Shown: positions 52,600 through 61,502 of the stretch, piece by piece
How the letters are laid out: each line of letters begins with the position of its first letter
Numbering within the stretch: the stretch's first letter is position 1
DNA from: Neisseria dumasiana
Lineage (GTDB): Bacteria > Pseudomonadota > Gammaproteobacteria > Burkholderiales > Neisseriaceae
NCBI RefSeq assembly: GCF_022870885.1
Contig: NZ_CP091509.1
Location: 310,001-374,000, forward strand
Length of the DNA: 64,000 nt
Direction of reading: 5' to 3'
Notes under the pieces: generated by a model
The model's input: only the letters and a program-made list of their open reading frames with translations
Databases searched by the model: none
What the model was told of the DNA's origin: nothing
Translations under genes and position numbers: made by a program

Positions 52600-53982
52600 T
52601 TATTTGTCTGCTTTGCTGAGCGTGAAACCGGTAAAGCCGAACATCAGGGTAAGCAGCAGGCACAGATAGCAGAAGAAAGCATAGGGCAGATAATCGAGAA
52701 CGGGCACGCCCAAAACATTGCTGATGAATACGCCGCACACGCTCCAAGGAACGAGCGGATTGATCACGGTGCCGGCATCTTCGACCGTGCGCGCAATATT
52801 GCGCGGATGCAGGCCGAGCCGTTCGTAAACGGGCTTGAAGGTGTTTCCGGCCAGCAGCAGGCTGAGATATTGTTCGCCGATCAACACGTTTACGCCCAAA
52901 GAAGTGGCGGCCACGGAAAAGGTGGCTCTGCCGGCATTAACGAGCAAGTGGCTGATTGCCGACAGCAATGCAGGCAAGATACCTAAAGTGTTGAGCAAGC
53001 CTCCGAGGCTGAGGGCGAGAATAACGATGGTTTGGGTGAAAAACATGCTGTTGATGCCGCCGCGCGAAACCAATTTGCCCACTTCGCCCAAATCCGAGCC
53101 TTCGGCAGGCTTGTAGCCGCCGAAGAAGTAACCCCCCAGCTCGCCGATGCCGGGGCTGCTGTGGATGTAGGTAATCATGAGCGACACGATGATGGTGGTA
53201 ATGATGGCGTAAATAGCGTTGACTTTTTTCAGCACCAAAGCCAGCAATACCGCGAAAGGCAGCAGGGCGTAGCCGTGAATCAGGCCGGTGTTTTCAAGGT
53301 GGGTGCGGAAGGTTTGTACGCCGGATAAGTCGGCTTGGGCGATATCGCCGGAGAGCATCCACAGAATAGCGGCGGTGAGAATCCAAGCCGGCACGGTGGT
53401 GAACATCATATTGCGGATGTGCTCGAATAAATCGATGCCGACGATAGAGGCGGCAATACTGGTGGTGTCGGAAAGCGGTGACATTTTGTCGCCGAAAAAT
53501 GCGCCGGATACCACCGCACCCGCAACAATGGCGGGGTTCGCTCCGAATGCGCTGCCCATGCCGATAAAGGCAACGCCCAGCGTGGCGCAGGTGGTTAAGC
53601 TGCTGCCGATGGAAATACCGACAATCGAAGTCAGCACAAATACGGAAAGATAAAAGATGCTCGGCGAAATCAAGTCGAAGCCGTAATACATCAATGTGGG
53701 AATCGACCCCGACATCATCATGGCCGATACCAAAAGACCAATGAAGAAAAACAGATAAATGGCACCGATGCCCGACATTACGCCCGAAGCCATGCCTTCC
53801 TGCATATCTTTAAACGACAAACCTTTCCATTTGCCCATCGCCAAAAGCCCGCACAATACCAATATCACAGACAAATGCGGCACCCATTCGAAACCGATCA
53901 TGGTTACGCCCATGGTGGCGATAATCAAGGCGCAGACCGGCAAGGCCTCGCGCGGGCTTATATTTAATAGAGGTTTTTTCAT
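52600..53982 (-). CDS. nhaC: Na+/H+ antiporter, NhaC family
   Basis: 460 residues, about eleven membrane helices. The family regions G-I-S-I-G-S-S-L-T-T-C-A-T-L-G and F-F-G-D-K-M-S-P-L-S-D-T-T are present, and the second half has S-L-G-V-N-V-L-I-G-E-Q-Y and N-P-L-V-P-W. It exchanges Na+ for H+ across the inner membrane; some relatives exchange malate and lactate. Ribosome-binding site AGGAGAAAG. An 11-bp hairpin lies directly upstream of the ribosome-binding site. Confidence 0.9.
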   Translation of the reverse strand: MKKPLLNISPREALPVCALIIATMGVTMIGFEWVPHLSVILVLCGLLAMGKWKGLSFKDMQEGMASGVMSGIGAIYLFFFIGLLVSAMMMSGSIPTLMYYGFDLISPSIFYLSVFVLTSIVGISIGSSLTTCATLGVAFIGMGSAFGANPAIVAGAVVSGAFFGDKMSPLSDTTSIAASIVGIDLFEHIRNMMFTTVPAWILTAAILWMLSGDIAQADLSGVQTFRTHLENTGLIHGYALLPFAVLLALVLKKVNAIYAIITTIIVSLMITYIHSSPGIGELGGYFFGGYKPAEGSDLGEVGKLVSRGGINSMFFTQTIVILALSLGGLLNTLGILPALLSAISHLLVNAGRATFSVAATSLGVNVLIGEQYLSLLLAGNTFKPVYERLGLHPRNIARTVEDAGTVINPLVPWSVCGVFISNVLGVPVLDYLPYAFFCYLCLLLTLMFGFTGFTLSKADK

Positions 53983-53999
53983 TCAAACTTTCTCCTGTC

Positions 54000-54026
54000 G
54001 GTGCTTTTTTCACATAAAAAAGCACC
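54000..54026 (-). promoter_or_regulatory. Hairpin in the nhaC 5' leader
   Basis: GGTGCTTTTTT and AAAAAAGCACC are perfect arms with a five-base loop. On the nhaC transcript the hairpin ends six bases before AGGAG, so it could act as an RNA switch or mRNA stabiliser. The remaining 54027-54439 region has one DUS and no gene. Confidence 0.55.
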
Positions 54027-54439
54027 TTCGATCAGTATATTGCAGAAGGTTATCGGGCGGATGCAAAGCCGTTTCGGTTTTTCAGACGGCCTGCAATAAG
54101 AAGAGGGTATCGGATCAAGCCGCAATTATCTTAATCAGTTCGTTGCAAAGACACATGTGAGTTGAAATGCTTGCAGACTCACCCGCGTGCATATAGCAAA
54201 ATGAACTTATTCTTGATACCCGGCGGCAAGGCCGTCGCAGACATAAAGTTTATTTGCCTATCGGTTTTGCAGCATACTGCTAACGGCACGCACCGAAATA
54301 CAATCGCTTGCGCCGTAAACGCATCTGCTTGTCGGATTGGGTAACAATTTAACAAATGTGCCGAAAATAGGGAAGATGCGGGCACATTTTCTTAGCATGA
54401 ACTAACCAACCGTTAGATAAGCGGCTGCAATTCAAACGC

Positions 54440-54599
54440 TATGGTTAATCCGTTTAACTTTGACGACGGCGTTGCCGCACCTTAGCTCAAAGAGAACGGT
54501 GGCGTAAGCCGTTAATGCGGCAACAGAATCGGTTCCGTACTGTTTGCACTGTCTGCATCTTATTGCAACTTGTATTAAAAATAAGCTGATTGACTATAT
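54440..54599. repeat. Correia-type repeat (CREE), full length
   Basis: About 160 bp. It contains ACGGCGTTGCCGCACCTTAG, CTCAAAGAGAACGG and GAATCGGTTCCGTACTG, the classical Correia core words, and ends ATAAGCTGATTGACTATA. It lies upstream of the SIMPL gene, about 235 bp from its start. Confidence 0.88.
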
Positions 54600-54833
54600 C
54601 GGTTTGCCTTTAAAGCCTGAAGTGAAATCTTATGTAAAAAATGCCGTATAAATAGAATGCGGCCGGCCGATGAAACACACGAAAGCTGCTGAATATATTA
54701 AAGAAAATTAATAAAAATTTAGAAATGTGCTAATCTTCATTTTATCTGCTTCATACATCTTATCAAAAAACATCAATAAATTATGCTAAATTAAGCTCAA
54801 AACGTTTTAAACAATTAAAACAGGAAAGACAAA

Positions 54834-55538
54834 ATGTTGAAGCCCGTTGCATTGTTTGCCGCCTTGTTGGCCGCCGCATTGCCTGTTTCCGCAGAAACAC
54901 TCCACTACAATGTTGTTGAATTCTCCGAGAGTGCCAGTATCGAAGTGCTGCGCGATACGGCAATCGCCCGCTTGAGTGTGCATGAAGAAGGCAAGAATCA
55001 GGAAGAAGTCAGCGCCAATTTTATCAAAAAGCTCAATCATGTTACCCGTAAGGCAACATCGAATGAGTTCAAAACCGAATTGCTGCACCGCAGTGCTTCT
55101 CCCCGCTACGAATTTTCCGATAAGGGTAAGCAAACCCAAACAGGTTGGGAAGAGCAGGCCGTATTGCAGGTGGAAAGTAAAAATTTTGAAGCCGTTAACA
55201 AGCTGATTGCCGAAACGCGCAGCGAGGCCAATCTGGACAGCCTGACTTTCAGGGTGTCGAAACAAAGCCGTGAAGATACGGTGGACGAAGTCAGCAAGGC
55301 TGCGCTGAAGCGTTTCAGAGACCGTGCCGATTCGTTAACCAAAAATATGGGATTCCGCAATTACAAAATCGTGCGTTTGGATTTCGGACAAATCGGCAAC
55401 AGCTCTGTGAGCAGCGCACCCGCGCAAGTGATGCGGGCTAAAGCCATGTCTGCCGAAGCTGCGCCGGCGGTGCCGGAGCAGACCGCACCGGGAACAGAAG
55501 AAATCAGCATTACCGTGCGCGGTACGATTCAAATGTAA
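54834..55538 (+). CDS. SIMPL (DUF541) periplasmic protein
   Basis: 234 residues. Signal peptide (about 1-20, ending V-S-A). The SIMPL/DUF541 domain follows, with I-A-R-L-S-V-H-E-E-G-K-N-Q-E-E-V-S-A-N-F and a C-terminal part ending I-S-I-T-V-R-G-T-I-Q-M. Members form oligomeric shells; function in Neisseria is unknown. The Ala/Pro-rich stretch at about 195-220 is likely a flexible linker. Ribosome-binding site ACAGGAAAG. It is not close enough to the M48 gene to prove an operon. Confidence 0.8.
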   Translation: MLKPVALFAALLAAALPVSAETLHYNVVEFSESASIEVLRDTAIARLSVHEEGKNQEEVSANFIKKLNHVTRKATSNEFKTELLHRSASPRYEFSDKGKQTQTGWEEQAVLQVESKNFEAVNKLIAETRSEANLDSLTFRVSKQSREDTVDEVSKAALKRFRDRADSLTKNMGFRNYKIVRLDFGQIGNSSVSSAPAQVMRAKAMSAEAAPAVPEQTAPGTEEISITVRGTIQM

Positions 55539-55602
55539 CGGTGTTTGTTTTTGGTTTTTTTAGGGCGTGTCGCCGTAATGCTTTCCGACGATACGCTTAA
55601 GA

Positions 55603-55642
55603 TTCAGACGGCCTTTCCGAAAGAGTAGGAAGGCCGTCTGAA
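55603..55642. terminator. Inverted DUS hairpin between the SIMPL and M48 genes
   Basis: TTCAGACGGCCTT and AAGGCCGTCTGAA flank a 14-bp loop, followed by A5. It is the opposite orientation of the usual pair but forms the same stem. Confidence 0.6.
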
Positions 55643-55681
55643 AAACAATCTCAGGTGCCATCAACACATTTAGGAGCAGGT

Positions 55682-56497
55682 ATGAAATCAACATTTGCCT
55701 TACGCAGCGGTGCTTTGCTGTGTGCAGCCGTATTGGCCGTTTCGGGGTGTACTTCTGTGGCGGATATCGCCGGTTACGACAGCGCAACCTTAAATGAAGG
55801 TGCGGCAAAAAACTACGCCCAAGTGATGAATCAGGCGCGTAGCCAGCGTGCTTTGGATACGTCTTCCAAAACGGCCAAGCGTGTTCATGCGGTATTCAAC
55901 CGCTTGAAACCCCATGCGGAACGGGCGAACCAAACCGGCGTTCCCTTCAAATGGGAAATGAGCGTGATCCGCTCCAACGAGCTGAATGCTTGGGCAATGC
56001 CGGGCGGCAAAATGGCTATGTACACCGGTTTGGTTGAGCGTTTGAAACTGAACGACGATGAAATCGCTGCCGTGGTCGGCCATGAAATGACCCATGCCTT
56101 GTTGGAACACAGCAAGAAAGCCATCGGCCAGCAGGTTTTAACCAATATTGCCGTTGGTGTGGGCGGTTCGGTGTTGGCAGCCAAAACAGGGGTAAGCAAC
56201 GATACGGTTAATCTTTCCTCTGCCTTGTTGAGCGAATACGGCGTGAATATGCCGTTTTCACGCAGCCAAGAGCGTGAAGCCGATGCCGGCGGCGTGCGTT
56301 TGATGGCGGAAGCGGGCTACAACCCGCAAGCGGCGATTACGGTATGGGAAAAAATGGAAAAAGTAGGCGGCCACAGCCACGGTGCTTTGGCAACTTTGGC
56401 CTCGACCCATCCGTCTAATAAAGACCGTATGGAAGCCATCCGCAAAATGTTGCCTGAAGTGATGCCGATTTACGAGCGCAATAAACGCAGCCGCTAA
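55682..56497 (+). CDS. M48-family metalloprotease lipoprotein
   Basis: 271 residues. Lipobox A-V-S-G-C with Cys23 as lipid anchor. Zinc motif His134-Glu135-x-x-His138 in V-V-G-H-E-M-T-H-A-L-L-E-H, and the third-ligand region R-E-A-D-A-G-G-V-R. It resembles E. coli LoiP/YcaL-type proteases that act on outer-membrane protein assembly intermediates. The start is the ATG with AGGAGCAGGT before it; an upstream in-frame ATG nine codons earlier is rejected because it has no lipobox at the right distance. Confidence 0.9.
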   Translation: MKSTFALRSGALLCAAVLAVSGCTSVADIAGYDSATLNEGAAKNYAQVMNQARSQRALDTSSKTAKRVHAVFNRLKPHAERANQTGVPFKWEMSVIRSNELNAWAMPGGKMAMYTGLVERLKLNDDEIAAVVGHEMTHALLEHSKKAIGQQVLTNIAVGVGGSVLAAKTGVSNDTVNLSSALLSEYGVNMPFSRSQEREADAGGVRLMAEAGYNPQAAITVWEKMEKVGGHSHGALATLASTHPSNKDRMEAIRKMLPEVMPIYERNKRSR

Positions 56498-56522
56498 GGC
56501 GCACTATCGGAACGCGTGCTTA

Positions 56523-56613
56523 TTTAGTCAATCAACTTAAAAATAGTACATTCGTCATACTCGGGCTTGACTCAAGTATGGCGGAACGGTTGTTAAGTAA
56601 GTGATCTGATATA
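56523..56613. repeat. Degenerate hybrid MITE copy 4
   Basis: TTTAGTCAATCAACTTAAA and a single GTCATACTCGGGCTTGAC arm remain; the second arm is lost and the right end is worn (GTAAGTGATCTGATATA). Confidence 0.6.
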
Positions 56614-56653
56614 CAAGTGAAATTTTTCTCTGTAATTTTTTCTCTGTAATGTT

Positions 56654-56682
56654 GCAGGGGCGGATATATCATCCGCCCCTGC
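56654..56682. terminator. GGGGCGGAT hairpin followed by T6
   Basis: GCAGGGGCGGAT and ATCCGCCCCTGC with a five-base loop, then GATTTTTT. The palindrome type is the same as in the arms of the 2950-3146 element. It would terminate the M48 transcript. Confidence 0.65.
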
Positions 56683-56716
56683 GATTTTTTATTCAGCAAA
56701 TAGTTTAGCCATACAT

Positions 56717-56766
56717 AAAACCGGCAAGCCGTCTGAAAGATACTGTTCAGACGGCTTGCCGGTTTT
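56717..56766. terminator. Extended DUS-type hairpin before the sppA stop
   Basis: AAAACCGGCAAGCCGTCTGAA and its exact inverted copy around an 8-bp loop give a stem of about 21 bp. It serves as a bidirectional terminator between the M48 and sppA genes. Confidence 0.7.
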
Positions 56767-56816
56767 ACAGCGGGCAACTTATTTTCATCATGCGTTACCG
56801 CACGTTGCCGGAAAGA

Positions 56817-57821
56817 TTACCAAATACGGTTGCCGACGGATTCGAGCAATGCCGAAGTTTCCGAACGCAGGCTGCGGCTGAGTAACTTTCTGAAGTTGTC
56901 TTCTTGTGTGTAATCCACCAGTACCGGTGCTTTGATCACATCGCGCGACACGCTGTATATGCTGCCGTAGTCGTCAATCAGGCCGATTTTTTTCGCTTCG
57001 TTGCCTGTGTAGATTCTGCCGCTGAATACATCGGGATTTTCTTTGTCTTTCAGACGGCTGCCCCTGCCCAGCTTCACGGCTTTGATAAATTCTTGATGGA
57101 TGTCGGCCAGCATATTTTCCCAAATGCGGGTTTGCTCGGGGGTTTCAGGCGTAAAAGGATCGCCCATGCCTTTGTTGCTGCCGGCTGTTTTCAAACGGCG
57201 TTTCACACCTATTTTGTCCATCAGGCCGGTGAGGTCGAAGCCGCCCCCGATCACGCCGATACTGCCCACAATGCTGGTGGGGTCGGCATAAATTTTATCG
57301 GCCGCCGAAGCGATGTAGTAGCAGCCGGAAGCACACACATCTTCTGTTACCACATAAAGCGGAATGTTTTTGTGCTCCTCTTTCAGGCGGCGGATTTCGT
57401 TAAAGGCGATATTGGATACTACGGGCGACCCGCCGGGGCTGTTGGCCCGGATAATGATGCCTTTTACGCCCGAATTGCCATAAGCGGCTTCGAGGCTGTC
57501 TCTCAGCATGGCTACTTGGTCTTCGTCGTAATTGCCGCCGATTGCACCGTTGAGTGAAATCACGGCGGTATGTTCGCTGGATTTGGCGGCCATGAGCTGG
57601 TGTGTGCCGTCTGAATCGCTGCAAGAGTGCACGGCAACCGATAAGATCATCAATGTCCAAACAGAACGCCAGATATTGCGCCAAAAGCGGTTGCGGCGTT
57701 GTTCTTGATAAGAGGCCATTAAGGCATCACGCATCACTTTATGTTCCCAATTTGCGCCGGTTGCGGCGGGGGAGGTGTGCTCTGAGGGTGTTTGGCCTTC
57801 TTGAGGTATGCGGTATTGCAT
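56817..57821 (-). CDS. sppA: Signal peptide peptidase SppA (S49, short form)
   Basis: 334 residues. One membrane segment (about 48-66) anchors a periplasmic S49 domain. Ser155 (D-V-C-A-S-G-C-Y-Y-I-A) and Lys207 (A-G-S-N-K-G) are 52 residues apart, the same spacing as the Ser147/Lys199 dyad of B. subtilis SppA. S-P-G-G-S-P and S-I-G-V-I-G-G are conserved. It degrades leftover signal peptides. Ribosome-binding site TAGGAAG. Confidence 0.93.
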   Translation of the reverse strand: MQYRIPQEGQTPSEHTSPAATGANWEHKVMRDALMASYQEQRRNRFWRNIWRSVWTLMILSVAVHSCSDSDGTHQLMAAKSSEHTAVISLNGAIGGNYDEDQVAMLRDSLEAAYGNSGVKGIIIRANSPGGSPVVSNIAFNEIRRLKEEHKNIPLYVVTEDVCASGCYYIASAADKIYADPTSIVGSIGVIGGGFDLTGLMDKIGVKRRLKTAGSNKGMGDPFTPETPEQTRIWENMLADIHQEFIKAVKLGRGSRLKDKENPDVFSGRIYTGNEAKKIGLIDDYGSIYSVSRDVIKAPVLVDYTQEDNFRKLLSRSLRSETSALLESVGNRIW

Positions 57822-57860
57822 GTTGACAACTTCCTAAAATAAACCGGCTGCTATTTTAGT

Positions 57861-57906
57861 TTAATTGAGGCCGTCTGAAAACTTGACTTTCAGACGGCCT
57901 CAATTA
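57861..57906. terminator. DUS-pair terminator, 20-bp stem
   Basis: TTAATTGAGGCCGTCTGAAA and its perfect inverted copy with a short loop. It lies between kpsS and sppA. Confidence 0.75.
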
Positions 57907-57935
57907 AGGTATTACTTTGTCGGATATCAACTCAA

Positions 57936-59348
57936 CTATTTCGATGTGCTGTGAATGTTGCGGATAGAAACATTGTGTAGGCCTTTTTTCTCAGGATAAT
58001 GAGAAGAAGTCTTGTGGAGCGGAGAAGGAGAGGAGATTTGCAAATTTTCATATATAGGTACAGGCCAAGACAACGTAGCTTTTTCTCCGGTGTGGATACT
58101 CGGAAGAGTATTATCGAAAATTTCAGGAAAGTTAACCGTGCTGTAAAAATTACCATTAATCTGAGTGATGTTTATGTGGTACATCCGATAGGCGTGAAAC
58201 AATTTCGGATCAGGTGGCGTTGGTCGTTTCCAAAATTCGGCTAGACACCCCTGAAATGTTATGCCTGGAATATCGTAATTTGCACGCCCCAACACTTTTA
58301 CCGGCATATTGTGAATTAATGCGGAAATGCCGCTGGTACTATTCAGCGTGACCATGCCGATACCGTGTCGTAAAAATACGGGCAGAGGGGTATCATGAAC
58401 ATAAAAAACACGACCTTCCAGTTTGGGGTGTTGGCGGATAAATTGATCAATAGTTTTTCGGTAATCTGTAAACCCTCTGTCCATGGGATGATGCTTGACA
58501 ATCAGATTGATATCCTTAGGTGCATGTGTTGCGAAAGAAGCTAATACATGTAACAAAAAATTGCGAACGGAAGAAAAATCGCTGTGTACGCGTACTTGAC
58601 TATCGTTAAATACCTGTAGTGGCAGAATATAAAATTTTCCGTACTTTCCATCCTTGACCTCTTCGCTGAATTTACGGTCTTTGAATGCATAGGCTGCACG
58701 TTTTATACCTGAAATCATCCAAGAACGGATGTAGTTTGAAATACTGCTGCAACGGTGGTGGATGTAGTGCGGATAAAGTTTGCGTTTACTTCCCGAAGCC
58801 CAATAATAGCGAACAGCACATCTAGCCATAGGCATAAATCCGCCTTTTACAGCAGGTGGTGCCTGATAAGTTTGTTGGGTAAAACTGGCTAATTTATTCT
58901 CAAAGAAAGATGCTTCGCGAGGTAGAGTGGAAAAAGCATTAACACCGTTTTGCTCTAAGGTAACGTAGAAAGGGCGAAAATAACCTTCTTCAAAAACCCA
59001 AAAGCTAAGTCCGAACTTATCTGCTACTTGTTTGGCGGTAACATGATAAGGACGCGTGTCACCAAAGCATACTACGGCATCGATTTGATTTTCAGATATG
59101 AATCCAGCTAAAAAGTTAGGAAATGCTTGATAGGTATCCCGATAGGCAAATGTATTGTGGATATTTTGAGGGTAATAAACTTCATCACCGTGATTAAAAT
59201 TGAGTTTAAACACAGTTTTATGGTGAGCCAAACGCAGCCAATCTCCAAAGTTTTTAAAGAAAGGTCCAATAGGGCCTTGCAATAATAAAATTCGCTGGTT
59301 TCGGAAAATCAAATTTTCCAAATTGCTTTTGGTGTGGATGATTCCCAT
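57936..59348 (-). CDS. kpsS: Capsule poly-Kdo linker glycosyltransferase KpsS (LipB)
   Basis: 470 residues, capsule polysaccharide biosynthesis/export family. I-L-L-L-Q-G-P-I-G-P-F-F and W-V-F-E-E-G-Y-F-R-P-F-Y-V-T are KpsS signatures; H-H-P-M-D-R-G and T-L-N-S-T-S-G follow in the donor-binding half. With KpsC it builds the Kdo linker on phosphatidylglycerol to which group-2 capsules are attached. The cytoplasmic protein is called LipB/CtrF in meningococci. It is AT-richer than the core genes, as capsule loci usually are. Confidence 0.92.
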   Translation of the reverse strand: MGIIHTKSNLENLIFRNQRILLLQGPIGPFFKNFGDWLRLAHHKTVFKLNFNHGDEVYYPQNIHNTFAYRDTYQAFPNFLAGFISENQIDAVVCFGDTRPYHVTAKQVADKFGLSFWVFEEGYFRPFYVTLEQNGVNAFSTLPREASFFENKLASFTQQTYQAPPAVKGGFMPMARCAVRYYWASGSKRKLYPHYIHHRCSSISNYIRSWMISGIKRAAYAFKDRKFSEEVKDGKYGKFYILPLQVFNDSQVRVHSDFSSVRNFLLHVLASFATHAPKDINLIVKHHPMDRGFTDYRKTIDQFIRQHPKLEGRVFYVHDTPLPVFLRHGIGMVTLNSTSGISALIHNMPVKVLGRANYDIPGITFQGCLAEFWKRPTPPDPKLFHAYRMYHINITQINGNFYSTVNFPEIFDNTLPSIHTGEKATLSWPVPIYENLQISSPSPLHKTSSHYPEKKGLHNVSIRNIHSTSK

Positions 59349-59397
59349 AATGACAGTTTATAATTTTTATATAATAAATATAACTATAACATTTGTT

Positions 59398-61470
59398 TTA
59401 TTTTAATAGTGAATAAATTTGCTTCAATTTTCCCCATTGCTTGCTAATAATGTGCTGGGGCAGCAAATCACTGTGTTGTAATTTTGTTTTCTGTTTAGTC
59501 AAAATGTTGATGGCCGTTGTAACGTCGGTGCGGTATTTAGTTTCGGGATTGATATAGTCAGGGTAATGTATCAATGTGCCCGCAATCAGTTCCCATAATG
59601 CTAACTTCCGCGTGCGGCGAGGAAGGTTCAGATAATCGTGAGTCAATCCCCAGCCAGCATAAAACGGTAGTCCGTAACAATGTACGGCTTTACCCCGCAA
59701 TAAGGCTTCAAATCCGGACAGGGAAGTCATGGTATGCACTTCGCCGGCATACTTTAAGCAAGTGATGATGTCGCACTCGGTAACGGTTTGGTCGGCATAG
59801 CGTGATGCTTCTTCCGGCGGAATGGCGCCGACACGGTTGCCGCTCACAACATCGGGGTGGGGTTTGTAGATGATGTAGGCATCGGGATTCAGCCCGCGTA
59901 CTTTTTTCAATAAACCCAAGTTAGTGCGGATTTCGGGTGAGCCGTAGCGGATGGAAGCATCGTCTTCTACCTGACCGGGAACCAGCAGCACTTTGCGGGA
60001 AGTGTCGGGAATGTTGAGCCGGCCTTTACCGACGTTATATTTGCTGATTTTAGACTCGGTTAATACACGTTGCAGATAGGAGGCCGTCTGAAAATCTTTT
60101 TGGGAAAAGGTTTGATTTTGCAGGATATGTTCCAAACGCGAAAGGGTGTTCGGGTTGAAATAGATACCCATATCGTCGGTAACCAGCGACAGGGGCGGCA
60201 CGAGATTGGAGCCTAAACCGACGGAACGGACAAAGCCGTCTTCCATACGCAGCAGGGGCAGGTTGTGTTGGCGGGCGAAAGCGGTCACATCTTCATTGTC
60301 TGCACCCCATGCCAAAATTTTCGCATCGGCGGGCAATGTGAGTGATTTGAGTTTGCCGAACGATGAAATGAAATGCGGTCGGCAGGAGGGTACGTTTAAA
60401 AAGGGTTTGACTACCGCACGTTTCCAAAAAGTCATGCCGAGGCAGTAAAGATTGCCGCGGAGTTTCTCGTTTAGGCGGCGGGCCGAAGCTAGATAGTCGA
60501 TAACGTCGAACAATGTACCGGTATCGCCGGTATTCGGATTGACATAGCGGCTGTACTGGAGATAGGCGGCGGCAAAAAGCCGGATCATGTTGCGGTTTGC
60601 CCGCCGGTTTTGCGCATACAGTTCGTGTACGGCGGGATGGCGGTCGTCGGAAATGCCCCAGCCTGCATACCAGGGCAGGCCGAAGGTTACGACGGGTTTT
60701 TCCATCATCATGGCTTCAAAACCCATTTGCGAAGTTACGCAATAAACTTTGTCTGCCTGCTCCAATAATGAAATGGGATTGATGTCTTCCGCCAGCACAC
60801 GGACGTTGCCGGTCTGCAGGGAAATATCGGTTAAATAACCGCGCTTTTTACCGCTTAGTACGTCGGGGTGGGTTTTTACCCAGATTTCCGCATCGGGGTT
60901 TTCGGACAAGGCCGTCTGAAACATATGCTTGAAGGTGTTTTCATCGGCACTGCCGTATTTGACGGCCATATCGCCCGCGGTTTGATCAATCACCAAGACG
61001 GTCTTTTTTTCAGACGGCCTTCGGGGATTCGGATTGGCGGGATATTCTGGTGCGTGGTTGTATTTGGACAGTTTGTTGTCAAGAATAAGCTTGATGGCTT
61101 TTTCTGCATCGTCCAATATTTCAGACGGCATGGTATCTGCATTGAGAATCAGCTGTTCCAAACGCGAAGGGCGGGTGGTGTCGTAATAAATACCGGTATC
61201 GTCGAAGACTACGGAATAGGGCGGCCAGCCTTCTACGCCCAAGCCCAGTGAACGCAGAAAGCCGTCTTCCAAAGCGATAAAAGGAAGGTGGTGTTTGGCG
61301 GCGTAGTCACGGGCTTTTTTGTTGGTGGGCAGTAAGCCCCAATCCACTATGCACTCTGCCTTCGCCTTGTCTTTGGTGACGGCAAGTTCGGGCAAAAAGG
61401 CTGTAAGATAGGGCAGCTTGCGCACGCCTTGGGCGCGGATGCCTTTAGTGAAAATAAACGCTGTGTTCAC
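59398..61470 (-). CDS. kpsC: Capsule poly-Kdo linker glycosyltransferase KpsC (LipA)
   Basis: 690 residues in two related halves, as in other KpsC proteins. E-D-G-F-L-R-S-L-G-L-G and E-D-G-F-V-R-S-V-G-L-G mark them, followed by V-K-T-H-P-D-V-L and Y-K-P-H-P-D-V-V and by F-G-L-P-W-Y-A-G-W-G and Y-G-L-P-F-Y-A-G-W-G. It is a dual beta-Kdo transferase that makes the capsule lipid linker. Start: the GTG at 61470 fits the E. coli N-terminus best; an in-frame TTG at 61500 lies just two bases after the galE stop. Neither has a strong ribosome-binding site, so coupling to galE is likely. Confidence 0.92.
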   Translation of the reverse strand: MNTAFIFTKGIRAQGVRKLPYLTAFLPELAVTKDKAKAECIVDWGLLPTNKKARDYAAKHHLPFIALEDGFLRSLGLGVEGWPPYSVVFDDTGIYYDTTRPSRLEQLILNADTMPSEILDDAEKAIKLILDNKLSKYNHAPEYPANPNPRRPSEKKTVLVIDQTAGDMAVKYGSADENTFKHMFQTALSENPDAEIWVKTHPDVLSGKKRGYLTDISLQTGNVRVLAEDINPISLLEQADKVYCVTSQMGFEAMMMEKPVVTFGLPWYAGWGISDDRHPAVHELYAQNRRANRNMIRLFAAAYLQYSRYVNPNTGDTGTLFDVIDYLASARRLNEKLRGNLYCLGMTFWKRAVVKPFLNVPSCRPHFISSFGKLKSLTLPADAKILAWGADNEDVTAFARQHNLPLLRMEDGFVRSVGLGSNLVPPLSLVTDDMGIYFNPNTLSRLEHILQNQTFSQKDFQTASYLQRVLTESKISKYNVGKGRLNIPDTSRKVLLVPGQVEDDASIRYGSPEIRTNLGLLKKVRGLNPDAYIIYKPHPDVVSGNRVGAIPPEEASRYADQTVTECDIITCLKYAGEVHTMTSLSGFEALLRGKAVHCYGLPFYAGWGLTHDYLNLPRRTRKLALWELIAGTLIHYPDYINPETKYRTDVTTAINILTKQKTKLQHSDLLPQHIISKQWGKLKQIYSLLK

Positions 61471-61502
61471 TTTGCAATATCCGTTTGAAACGCTGATCAA
61501 AA

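Noticed and set aside
54027..54439. Possible small gene or RNA in the nhaC upstream gap
   Set aside because: Short frames here lack ribosome-binding sites and coding composition; no tRNA-like fold was recognised.
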